DNA of 64,000 bases from Saccharospirillum sp965652395. GTDB lineage: Bacteria > Pseudomonadota > Gammaproteobacteria > Pseudomonadales > Natronospirillaceae. Below the pieces are notes generated by a model. That model saw only the letters and a program-made list of their open reading frames with translations. It ran no database searches and was not told the origin of the DNA. Each line of letters begins with the position of its first letter. Within the stretch, counting starts at the first letter, position 1. The position numbers and the translations under genes were made by a program. Shown here one piece after another: positions 25,963-34,035 of this stretch. The DNA is taken from positions 62,001-126,000 of the forward strand of contig CBFGUW010000005.1 of the NCBI GenBank assembly GCA_965652395.1, given 5' to 3'.

Positions 25963-27075
25963 TTATATCAATGCCTCTCTCAATCGTTTGGCGGCTTCCT
26001 GTAAATCCTTTTCGTCATAAAAAGCAAAACACAATCGGAGGTAAGCCGCCTGTTCGGGTGAATCTGAAAAGAGATTGCCCGGCAGGTAGCCGACGCCTTT
26101 TTTGTGGGCTGTGGTAAGACGGTCCGCTGTGTCTTTTACACCTGATATTCCAGCCCAAATGAAAAATCCACCATCGGGTTGAGTGAATTCAAGGCGGTCG
26201 CCCAATTGCTCTTGGAGTTCGGAGACTAGGGTATTGTGCCGGGCTTGGTAGGTGTGTCGCAGATTCCCGAGTAGGGTGTCCAGTTGGCCGTTTTCGAGCA
26301 ATGGCCTCACCAGAGCCGAGGTGACCGGTGCCAGGCCGCCGCCGCTTGCGAGTAGTGCACTGTCCAGCAGGCGTTGCAGGGGTTCGGCGGCGGCTTGAAT
26401 CCAGCCGAGGCGTAAACCGGGTGCGAGAATTTTTGAGAAGGAGCCGATGGAATAGATCGGAGCGTGGGTGTCGTAACTGGCGAGGGGCGGGGGCGGTGCC
26501 GGTCCGAAATGTAACAGTTGATAGACCTCGTCGGCGACAACCGGGCAGTTATAGCGTTTGGATAATTCAACCAGAGCCCGACGGCGTTCCGGTGTTTGGG
26601 TAATACCGGTCGGGTTGTGAAAGGTGGGGACGGTGTAGAAGAAGGCGGGACGGTGTTTTTGAATGGTGCGTTCGAGTGCTTCGAGGTTGACGCCTTCTTT
26701 GTCCATCGGTACGGCGGTGATGGTGAAACCGTGATCGGTGAGTATACGGCGTGCGATAAAGTAGGTGGGGTCTTCGACCAGGACGGTTTTGTTGTGTTGG
26801 CCCAGCAGGGTGCAGAGCATGTCGAGTGCGTTGGAGGAGCCGTTGGTGACCATCAGGCTCTGAGTCGGGACGGCCGTGGAATAGTGGTGGCTTAACCAGG
26901 TTGCCAATGCCTCTCGAAATCGGCCGTCGCCCGCTTCGGCGCCGTAGGCCAGGTTGAGCGGATCGACATTGCATTGCTGAAACAGGTTGCCCGGCAATAA
27001 GGCGGGGTCCGGTTGGCCGATGCCGAGTTCAATACGGTCAGCGGGTGGTGTGAGTTGGGTGATGGGCAGGTGCAC
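25963..27075 (-). CDS. Class I/II PLP-dependent aminotransferase (MocR-domain-like, no HTH)
   Basis: A 370-aa aminotransferase of fold type I. It shows G-I-G-Q-P-D-P at the N-terminus, N-P-T-G at the substrate loop, A-D-E-V-Y for the ring contact and the PLP lysine in G-S-F-S-K-I-L-A-P-G-L-R-L-G-W. The sequence is closest in style to the catalytic domain of MocR/2-aminoadipate aminotransferases (LysN, ARO8), but the DNA-binding domain is absent. The start is a GTG at 27075; no better start is visible. The efflux gene upstream ends 72 bases away in the same direction, so they may be co-transcribed. Substrate unknown. Confidence 0.93.
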   Translation of the reverse strand: MHLPITQLTPPADRIELGIGQPDPALLPGNLFQQCNVDPLNLAYGAEAGDGRFREALATWLSHHYSTAVPTQSLMVTNGSSNALDMLCTLLGQHNKTVLVEDPTYFIARRILTDHGFTITAVPMDKEGVNLEALERTIQKHRPAFFYTVPTFHNPTGITQTPERRRALVELSKRYNCPVVADEVYQLLHFGPAPPPPLASYDTHAPIYSIGSFSKILAPGLRLGWIQAAAEPLQRLLDSALLASGGGLAPVTSALVRPLLENGQLDTLLGNLRHTYQARHNTLVSELQEQLGDRLEFTQPDGGFFIWAGISGVKDTADRLTTAHKKGVGYLPGNLFSDSPEQAAYLRLCFAFYDEKDLQEAAKRLREALI

Positions 27076-27147
27076 CTTGTCCGGCCTCGCCTTTGGAAGT
27101 GTGCTTCCAGTGTGGCCAAGGCCGGCGTTTCCTTCAACGGTGCGGGG

Positions 27148-28365
27148 TTATCCTTCGGTTTTCAGTACGGCTTCCTCTTGCTCCTGTGTCTGGCGTGGCA
27201 GGCCCATTGCGGCGCTGAAGGCGAGCACGCAAACGCCCAGCATGGCCAGTGTGATGCGTTGGATTGAGCCATCGACCACCAGGGTGGATAGGGTGGCGAT
27301 ACTTCCGGACACGATAAACTGCATCGCGCCGATCAGGGCACTGGCGGTGCCGCTGAGCTTTCCGAAATGTTCCAGATAGGCGGCCTGGTTATTGGGTGCG
27401 ATGGCGCCGATGCTTCCGCCCACCAGTATCATCATCGGTAGGAATGCGATCAGATGACGGTTGTCGACGGCCATGAATACGTTCATCAGTATCAAGGCGG
27501 CGAGTTGCAGCGCCAGAGCCAGCTTCAATAGGTGCACCGGGGTGTGGCGCAACAGGAGCCGCCGGTTAAGTGCGCCCATAACCCCCATCAATAAAACGCC
27601 GGAGGCAAATGCTGCCGAAAACTGCGGATTGCTTAATCCAAACCAGCCCTGATACATGAAAGACGCGTGGGTGACGTACAACATGATGACGCTGAACCCC
27701 AGCGACTGAATGGCGATATGCCGCCAGGCCATGGGGTGACGCAGTACCGTCATGTAGTTCGTCAGCAATCGGGCCACGGGTTCCCGGTTGGGCTCGCGAC
27801 GGGGCAGATGGCGCAGTAGGGCGACCCATAACAGGACCGCGAGCAGGGCGCTGTACACCGCCAGGAACATGAAGATCAAAGGCCAGTCGCTGAGCCATAA
27901 CAGAATGGAACCCAGCGATGGGGCAATGGCCGGGGCGATGAACATGATCAAGGCGATCAGCGAAAACAGCCGTGCCGCTTCGCGACCATGGGCGTGGTCG
28001 CGGACCAGCGCCGGGATGCTCACGCCTATCCAGCCGCCGCCGAAAGCCTGAATCAGGCGCCAGGTGATCATCCAGCTCAGGCTGTCGCTGGTGGCGATGG
28101 CCAGCGCGCTGATGAGATAGACCACCAGTCCGGTTAATAGGATCGGCGTGCGGCCGAACCGGTCCGACAATGGGCCGCCGATGAGCAAGCCGGCGGCCAG
28201 GCCGAATACATACAGACTTAAGGTCAGCGACACTTGGTTTTGGTTAACGTCAAGGTGTGCCGCGATGGCCGGGAAGGCTGGCAAATAGGCGTCGATCGCC
28301 AAGGGGCCAAGCGCCATGGTGGCGGCCATCAGAATGGAGAACTGCAATGTGTTTTTCATGAACAT
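27148..28365 (-). CDS. Bcr/CflA family MFS drug-efflux transporter
   Basis: A 405-aa inner-membrane exporter with 12 predicted helices. The N-terminus (A-T-M-A-L-G-P-L-A-I-D-A-Y-L-P-A-F-P) and the G-P-L-S-D-R-F-G-R-T/R-P loop between helices 2 and 3 are hallmarks of the Bcr/CflA branch (bicyclomycin, chloramphenicol, sulphonamide or amino-acid export). The frame opens at 28413, but homology begins near residues MFMKNTL; ATG at 28365 or 28359 is preferred, neither with a strong Shine-Dalgarno. A 9-bp dyad lies 37 bases upstream. The aminotransferase gene follows in the same orientation, hinting at export of an amino-acid-derived compound. Confidence 0.92.
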   Translation of the reverse strand: MFMKNTLQFSILMAATMALGPLAIDAYLPAFPAIAAHLDVNQNQVSLTLSLYVFGLAAGLLIGGPLSDRFGRTPILLTGLVVYLISALAIATSDSLSWMITWRLIQAFGGGWIGVSIPALVRDHAHGREAARLFSLIALIMFIAPAIAPSLGSILLWLSDWPLIFMFLAVYSALLAVLLWVALLRHLPRREPNREPVARLLTNYMTVLRHPMAWRHIAIQSLGFSVIMLYVTHASFMYQGWFGLSNPQFSAAFASGVLLMGVMGALNRRLLLRHTPVHLLKLALALQLAALILMNVFMAVDNRHLIAFLPMMILVGGSIGAIAPNNQAAYLEHFGKLSGTASALIGAMQFIVSGSIATLSTLVVDGSIQRITLAMLGVCVLAFSAAMGLPRQTQEQEEAVLKTEG

Positions 28366-28401
28366 CCGGGTATTCGATGGGGTGAAGAGGCGTCCCCAGG
28401 A

Positions 28402-28425
28402 GTCAGGTAACAAACCTTACCTGAC
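28402..28425. promoter_or_regulatory. Inverted repeat upstream of the efflux gene
   Basis: GTCAGGTAA (28402-28410) and TTACCTGAC (28417-28425) form a perfect 9-bp dyad with a six-base spacer, located 37 bases before the efflux gene start. Typical of a dimeric repressor operator; no cognate regulator is adjacent. Confidence 0.38.
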
Positions 28426-28662
28426 CGATTGGATTGGAACCTGGCCCATGTTAGCGAATTTGCGGGGAAATAACCGGGATGGGGGATATTTAGCCGGTCG
28501 GTTTGACGTCAACCAAAGACAACATCTCCGACGTGACGAAGGCCAGGTGCGATTGGCGGGTTGATACAGGTCAAGAGTCATTACGGCCCTATCGTCTGCC
28601 TCTTGTAGGACGTTATTTCGCATGGCACTCTGCTGGAGATCAAATCCGCCAAGGAGGCTGGG

Positions 28663-29958
28663 ATGACCAAACTCCCCTTGAAAGCGGGGGATTTCCTGCT
28701 TGTTTCGATCCCCATTGCTCTGTTGCTCTGGCATTGGCGCTGGTGGGCTGCGTTGGTTTCCGGCGAGGCCGTTATCGCGCTCGATGCCTTGGGTCGTCTG
28801 GCCGGTGTCCTGGGCTTATCGCTGATGCTGTTGGCAGGGATCAGCAGTGTTCGTATACCCGGGCTGGATCGCTGGTGGGGTGGCCTGCCCCGATTGTGGC
28901 GGTTGCACCGCTGGATGGGTTTTCTCGGTTTTATTCTGGTCCTGCTGCATGTCTGGAGCATGGTGTTCGCCTTCGTGCCTCAGTCGCTTGATGCCGCCCT
29001 GCATACGCTGGTTCCTCCCTTATCTGATTGGCCGATCTGGTTGGGATGGCTGGCCCTGCTGTTCACCCTCGGCTTTCTTGCTCCGACCTTTCAATTTTTC
29101 GGTCGGTTGAATTATCAACGCTGGAAGCGGCTGCACATACTGTCGGCTCCCGCTCTGCTGGCGGCTCTGGCGCACACCCTGCCCTTGGCGCGGTATCCGG
29201 TTTTTTGGTGGGTGCTGGGGGGATTGGCGGTTGCGGCTATAGTATGGCGCAAGGGTCTGTCCCCCAGGATGGGGCGAAGTAATTGGACAGTCGCCCGGGT
29301 GGACAGCCTGGTGCCGGGCGTGGTCGAACTGGTACTCGATCCGGTCGATCAACCCCTGAGTTATGAGCCGGGTCAGTTTGTGTATCTCACACCTTTGGCG
29401 CCCTCATTGACGGCAGGGCGGGGCGAAGAACACCCCTTTACCCTTTCATCCGCGTCATCCAGCCGCCAATTGAAACTAGGCATAAAAGACCTTGGCGACG
29501 CCAGCCATGCCCTGCAGACGATTCCGGTTGGCAGTGCGGTTCAGGTCGAGGGGCCTTATGGCGTTTTTTACCAACGCAATCATCCAGAAGCGGGCCAGCT
29601 TTGGTTGGGGGGTGGCATCGGCATTACGCCCTTTGTCAGTGGCGCCCGTGCGCTGACGGAAGAGTCTTCCGTCGATGTTCAGTTGATCTATCTCGCCCAG
29701 GATGAAAGCCGGAGCTATTACCTTGAGGAATTGAGGTCTATTGCCGGTCGTTGTCCGGGTTTTTCCGTAGCCGCGCATCTGTTTCGCGTCGAAGGGCCGG
29801 TGACACTTGCCTATTTAAAACAGCAGTGTCCCGATATTCAGCGGCGCGAAGTGTATTTGTGCGGCCCGCCGGGCATGGTGAACCATCTGCTACCCATCCT
29901 TCATGCCGCCGGGGTTCCCCGTTCCGCCATTCACAGCGAGGTTTTCGATTTTCTATGA
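28663..29958 (+). CDS. Ferric-reductase-like membrane flavocytochrome
   Basis: A 431-aa protein with a ferric-reductase-type membrane domain (about residues 10-205, six helices, with paired histidines in R-L-H-R-W-M-G/L-L-H-V-W and further His in K-R-L-H-I-L/L-A-H-T-L, suited to two b hemes), followed by a ferredoxin-NADP+-reductase-type FAD domain (about 215-320, H-P-F-T-L-S-S-A-S for FAD) and an NAD(P) domain (about 325-431, G-G-G-I-G-I-T-P, then Y-L-C-G-P-P-G-M). It should carry electrons from cytosolic NAD(P)H across the inner membrane. AAGGAGG precedes the ATG. It overlaps the next gene by four bases, so the two probably function together. Confidence 0.9.
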   Translation: MTKLPLKAGDFLLVSIPIALLLWHWRWWAALVSGEAVIALDALGRLAGVLGLSLMLLAGISSVRIPGLDRWWGGLPRLWRLHRWMGFLGFILVLLHVWSMVFAFVPQSLDAALHTLVPPLSDWPIWLGWLALLFTLGFLAPTFQFFGRLNYQRWKRLHILSAPALLAALAHTLPLARYPVFWWVLGGLAVAAIVWRKGLSPRMGRSNWTVARVDSLVPGVVELVLDPVDQPLSYEPGQFVYLTPLAPSLTAGRGEEHPFTLSSASSSRQLKLGIKDLGDASHALQTIPVGSAVQVEGPYGVFYQRNHPEAGQLWLGGGIGITPFVSGARALTEESSVDVQLIYLAQDESRSYYLEELRSIAGRCPGFSVAAHLFRVEGPVTLAYLKQQCPDIQRREVYLCGPPGMVNHLLPILHAAGVPRSAIHSEVFDFL

Positions 29959-30749
29959 ACCAGATTGCCTACAGCGCACTCATCGCTTTTATCAGCAGTC
30001 TTTTGACGCTGGCCGTCATGGCGACTCTGTCACCCGGTGAGGCACAAACGGAACATGCCCTGCGGACCATTTCGATGGAGGAACTGGCTTCCCAAAATTC
30101 GGCCGATGCCTGCTGGAAGGCGATTGACGGCCGGGTATACGACGTTACCGACTTTATCGCCCGCCACCCCACAGACCCGGAAGTCATGACGCAATGGTGT
30201 GGTCGCGACGCCACCGAAGCCTGGTACGACAAGGGTAACGGTCGCCCTCACAGTGCCCGAGCCGAAGTCATGCTGGCGGACTACTATATCGGGCTGCTGG
30301 AAGGGACGGATATTTCCAAGGCACTCAGTCTGCCCAGTGAACAGGAGCGGGCGGCCGAGCCTCAAGCAAGGTCCACCCTAAATGGTCAATACGCAGACGG
30401 CACCTACTATGCCGAATCGGAACCCAGCAGCCGGGGGCTGATTTCCATCGTGGAAATCAGTGTGCATCAGGGGCGGGTGATCGCCGTTTATTACGATGAA
30501 ATCCAGCGCAATGAGGCCGGGGAGGTCACTTACCGGAAATCGCAGGATTTGAACTACGCCCAACGCTGGCGCGCAGTCAGCGGCATCAGTCAGCTCACGG
30601 CTTTCCCGGCTTATGCGCGTCAGTTGATCGAGACCGGCCAACCGGATTCCGTCGATGCCCTGAGCGGTGCCACCGGGGCATACGACAGCTTCATGGCGGT
30701 GGTGAGGTCGGCCCTGGCCGAGTCGCAACCCGCCGAACCGGCTGAATGA
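29955..30749 (+). CDS. Cytochrome b5-like plus FMN-binding domain protein
   Basis: A 264-aa protein starting at the ATG at 29955, inside the stop of the preceding gene. It has one N-terminal membrane/signal segment (about 6-26). A cytochrome b5-like heme domain follows (about 38-120: W-K-A-I-D-G-R-V-Y-D-V-T-D-F-I-A-R-H-P, with the first heme His in R-H-P and a second candidate His in R-P-H-S-A). A C-terminal FMN-binding domain (about 145-250) carries D-A-L-S-G-A-T, the consensus for covalent FMN attached to Thr by ApbE. It would face the periplasm and accept electrons from the upstream flavocytochrome. The final acceptor is unknown. No apbE gene is nearby. Confidence 0.88.
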   Translation: MNQIAYSALIAFISSLLTLAVMATLSPGEAQTEHALRTISMEELASQNSADACWKAIDGRVYDVTDFIARHPTDPEVMTQWCGRDATEAWYDKGNGRPHSARAEVMLADYYIGLLEGTDISKALSLPSEQERAAEPQARSTLNGQYADGTYYAESEPSSRGLISIVEISVHQGRVIAVYYDEIQRNEAGEVTYRKSQDLNYAQRWRAVSGISQLTAFPAYARQLIETGQPDSVDALSGATGAYDSFMAVVRSALAESQPAEPAE

Positions 30750-31057
30750 TTTTGCGGAAACCTGGTTTTGGAACTACTTTCAGGGGATGTGGTTGACGCA
30801 GGGGATCTGCCGTCGCCACAAGGAACTCCCATCCAGCAGTAATGGAGAATCATTGTGAGCCACCCAATCCTTGACCATCCCCGCCTCGACCGACTGTCTT
30901 GTCTTGCATTGCCCCATCAGCGGAAACGCTCAGGTTCCCCGCCCCCAGGCCGATAGTGTCTAAACAGTAACTGGAACCGGTTACTCCGGTTTTCGGGAAA
31001 CAAAAGACAACAGCGCCCCGCTGTAGTCGTTTATTGGCTTGTGAAAGGACCTGTTAG
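30750..31057. other. Intergenic region upstream of the second chemoreceptor
   Basis: About 308 bases. A good AAGGA precedes the chemoreceptor ATG. The region should hold the promoter of the chemoreceptor and the end of the preceding operon. No terminator with a T-run, riboswitch, repeat or small gene was recognised. Confidence 0.5.
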
Positions 31058-33016
31058 ATGACTTTCTGGAATCGCTTACCGCTACGAACCCGTCTATTTT
31101 CGGCCACCGCTTTGATCCTGGCGACTGTGCTGGTGTTGGTCGTCGTATTGCAATCCAACCTGTCGGCGAAGGACCGGCTGATCCGTCTCCAGGAGGAAGA
31201 ACTGCCTACGGCACTCAACGGCATGGCCGCAGCCATTCAGGGCCGCCTGAACCTGGCGCTTGCCGGTTCCGATGCTCTGGCCAACAACACCTTCGTGCTG
31301 GACTGGATCAGAAACGGTGCCCCGGAAGACCGGCTGGATGCCATGGGCAAAGCCATGGCCGAAACTCAAAGCGCACTGGATGCCTCAGCCGTCTTTATGT
31401 CGATTCGGGTGGGGGATGAACTGCGCATTCTGTTTTATGAGCAGGGGCGTTTCAACGTACGGGTCATGTCGTCGACCAATCCGGACGATGCCTGGTATTT
31501 CGATTATGTCCGCAGTGGGCAACCCTACGAATTGAACCTCGATACCAATGCCTTCAGCGGCGATAAATTATTGATGTTCGTGAACTACCGCAGCCGCGCG
31601 GCGGACAGCCAGGGGCGTCCGCTGAACGTGGCCGGTGGCGCCATGGACATGGAACAATTGGCGGAAATGATTCGGGATTACCGCATTGGTGGCACCGGTC
31701 AGGTGATGCTGGTGCAGCCTTCCGGTCTGGTCGATGTGCACCCCGATGCCAGCCAGGCTGGAAGCCTGAACCTCACTGAGAGAGAGCAGGCCGATACTCT
31801 GTTGAACAATACGTCAGGGCAGGCTCGCGTTGTGGAAACACAATGGCAAAACCGGGAGGCGTTTGTCGGTTCCGTTTGGTTACCGGCATTGCAGCGTTAT
31901 CTTGTCGCTGAAGTGCCCACCACGCAAATCCATGCGGATATAGCCCATAACCAAAAAGTGACGCTGGGTGTCGCGGCGGTGTTGCTGCTTTTTGGTCTGG
32001 CGCTGCTGTACCCGATGGCGCGCACTTTGGTATCGCCTCTAGCTGCTTTGCGAAACCAGGTGATGGCCGTCACCGAATCGTTGGATCTGCGTCACCGCTT
32101 TTCCACCCGGGATCAGGCTGAAATCGGCGAGTTGAGCGCGCAGCTGAACCAACTGCTGGCGCGTCTCGGCGATACGCTCGGCGAAGTTCGGGAAGTCAGC
32201 GACCACGCGGAAACCATTGCTTCGCAACTCAGTTCCGGCGCACGCGAAACCACCGATGCATTTCAGCAACATCGACGGGAGTTGGTAGAAGTGGCCTCCA
32301 CCATGGATGGTATCGCGGGCAAGGTATCGGAAGTGGCGTCGAACGCATTGGAAGCGGGCCAGCGCTCCGAAGGCGGTAGCGAAGCATTGCAGGCGGCCAG
32401 CCATCAGTTGGAAAGCAGCCATGCCGCTATTGGTCGTTTGGAGCAGGACATGCTGACCGCCCGTGAACGCATGGATGCGTTGTTGCAGCACAGCGATGAA
32501 ATTCTGCACGTGTCCGATGTGATCAAGAGTATTTCCGAACAAACCAATTTACTGGCGTTGAATGCCGCCATTGAAGCGGCCCGGGCCGGAGAGCACGGCC
32601 GGGGTTTTGCCGTGGTGGCTGACGAGGTTCGCAAATTGGCGCAACGTACCCAGGATTCCACCAACGAGATCCAGGGCATTATCGATAACCTGAGAGCCGC
32701 CAGTACCCAGGTGGCCGACCAACTGCAACTCAGTGCCGAAAGCAGTCAGGCCGGTATGGAAAGTCTGGATCGCACGCGGGAAGAGTTGGAAGCCCTGCGT
32801 CAACGTTTTCTGGAAGTGCTCGAAATGAACCGCGCCATCGCACGGGACACCGCCGTGCAACAGGATTCCATTAAAGCCGTGCATCAGGGGTTGCAGCACT
32901 TTTCCGAGCAGGGCGGGCTGGCGAGTACGCTTGCGGAGCAGGCGCGCGAAGCCAGTGAACACCTCAGTGGACGCATCGGGCAATTGAAGGCGAAGGTACA
33001 GGCATTTTTATGTTAA
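31058..33016 (+). CDS. Methyl-accepting chemotaxis protein with Cache-type sensor
   Basis: A 652-aa chemoreceptor. TM1 is at about residues 12-32, then a periplasmic domain of about 250 aa with Cache-like features (D-D-A-W-Y-F-D-Y, G-T-G-Q-V-M-L-V-Q-P-S-G-L-V-D-V-H-P), TM2 at about 298-318, a HAMP linker and the cytoplasmic signalling hairpin, whose tip reads I-S-E-Q-T-N-L-L-A-L-N-A-A-I-E and G-F-A-V-V-A-D-E-V-R-K-L-A-Q-R-T. Cache receptors bind amino acids, organic acids or amines in the periplasm. It lacks a C-terminal CheR-tethering pentapeptide. Next gene starts 36 bases later, so partial co-transcription is possible. Confidence 0.94.
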   Translation: MTFWNRLPLRTRLFSATALILATVLVLVVVLQSNLSAKDRLIRLQEEELPTALNGMAAAIQGRLNLALAGSDALANNTFVLDWIRNGAPEDRLDAMGKAMAETQSALDASAVFMSIRVGDELRILFYEQGRFNVRVMSSTNPDDAWYFDYVRSGQPYELNLDTNAFSGDKLLMFVNYRSRAADSQGRPLNVAGGAMDMEQLAEMIRDYRIGGTGQVMLVQPSGLVDVHPDASQAGSLNLTEREQADTLLNNTSGQARVVETQWQNREAFVGSVWLPALQRYLVAEVPTTQIHADIAHNQKVTLGVAAVLLLFGLALLYPMARTLVSPLAALRNQVMAVTESLDLRHRFSTRDQAEIGELSAQLNQLLARLGDTLGEVREVSDHAETIASQLSSGARETTDAFQQHRRELVEVASTMDGIAGKVSEVASNALEAGQRSEGGSEALQAASHQLESSHAAIGRLEQDMLTARERMDALLQHSDEILHVSDVIKSISEQTNLLALNAAIEAARAGEHGRGFAVVADEVRKLAQRTQDSTNEIQGIIDNLRAASTQVADQLQLSAESSQAGMESLDRTREELEALRQRFLEVLEMNRAIARDTAVQQDSIKAVHQGLQHFSEQGGLASTLAEQAREASEHLSGRIGQLKAKVQAFLC

Positions 33017-33051
33017 GTTCTGCCCACAGCATGGGTTTAGGAAATGCCTGA

Positions 33052-34008
33052 ATGTCGAGCTCTGAAGTGAAGGACAGGATGTCACCTCGAGCCCTGAAGC
33101 AGTTGGCGATTCTCAGTGGTCTCGTGGTGGTGATGATCTGGTCCGGTTGGATTGTACTTTCCCGGCTGGGGGTTCAGACCCAATTGACCCCGGCCGATAT
33201 CACGCTGCTGCGCTTTGGCACGGCGGCACTCTGTACGTTGCCTTGGTCGCTTCGTTACAACTGGCGTCAGGTGCATTGGGGGCGTGCATTGATCGTCGCA
33301 TTGGGCTGCGGTTTTCCTTATACCCTGTTCAGTTTTTACGGCATGATGCTGAGCCCGGCGGCCAACGTCGGCGTACTGGTGAACGGCACTTTGCCGGTGA
33401 TCAGCGGTCTGCTCGCTGTGTTCCTGTTACACCAACGCATGCATTGGTGGGCCTGGTTCGCCATTGGCCTGGTGGTGGCCGCCAATGCGTTGATGGTGGT
33501 TCCCATGCTGCTGGTTCAGGGGGTGGCCTGGACGGCCGTCTTGCTGTTGTTCGGCGCGGCCTGGGTGATGTCGGTTTATATGACGGCCGTTAAATACTGG
33601 CAGATCAGCCTGCGCGAAATACTGGCGTGGGTGCCATTGATCAATGCCGTGCTCACCGTGCCGTTGTGGTGGTGGTTGCCGCACAACCTGATGGTGGCCG
33701 ATCTGGCGGATATCGGTCTGCAGGCACTTTATCAAGGCGTGGTCGTCAGCGTAGTGGCGCTTTACCTGTTGGGGTTCACCATTCGGGAACTGGGCTCCAT
33801 GAGTAGCGCACTGTTCATGGCGTTCGTGCCGACCGTTACGGCCGTATTGGCGATTCCCCTGCTGAATGAATGGCCCACTCAGTTGCAGTGGCTGGGCATT
33901 GCCAGTTGCTCTATTGGTTTGTTGCTCTATGGTTATTCTCAACAACCCCGACAAAGGCCCCCGTGGCGCAGTCGAAGTGCCTTGTCGATGCCGGCTAAGG
34001 AATACTGA
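33052..34008 (+). CDS. EamA/DMT family transporter
   Basis: A 318-aa inner-membrane protein with ten predicted helices in two EamA repeats. The helix-1 signature W-S-G-W-I-V-L-S-R-L-G, D-I-T-L-L-R-F-G in helix 2, and the second repeat (S-A-L-F-M-A-F-V-P-T-V-T-A-V-L-A) are typical. A TAGGAAA sits upstream of the ATG at a normal distance. It differs clearly from the exporter at 2321, so it is not a recent duplicate. Substrate unknown. Confidence 0.92.
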   Translation: MSSSEVKDRMSPRALKQLAILSGLVVVMIWSGWIVLSRLGVQTQLTPADITLLRFGTAALCTLPWSLRYNWRQVHWGRALIVALGCGFPYTLFSFYGMMLSPAANVGVLVNGTLPVISGLLAVFLLHQRMHWWAWFAIGLVVAANALMVVPMLLVQGVAWTAVLLLFGAAWVMSVYMTAVKYWQISLREILAWVPLINAVLTVPLWWWLPHNLMVADLADIGLQALYQGVVVSVVALYLLGFTIRELGSMSSALFMAFVPTVTAVLAIPLLNEWPTQLQWLGIASCSIGLLLYGYSQQPRQRPPWRSRSALSMPAKEY

Positions 34009-34035
34009 CTCTGAATACACGCACGGGGGTGAGAC

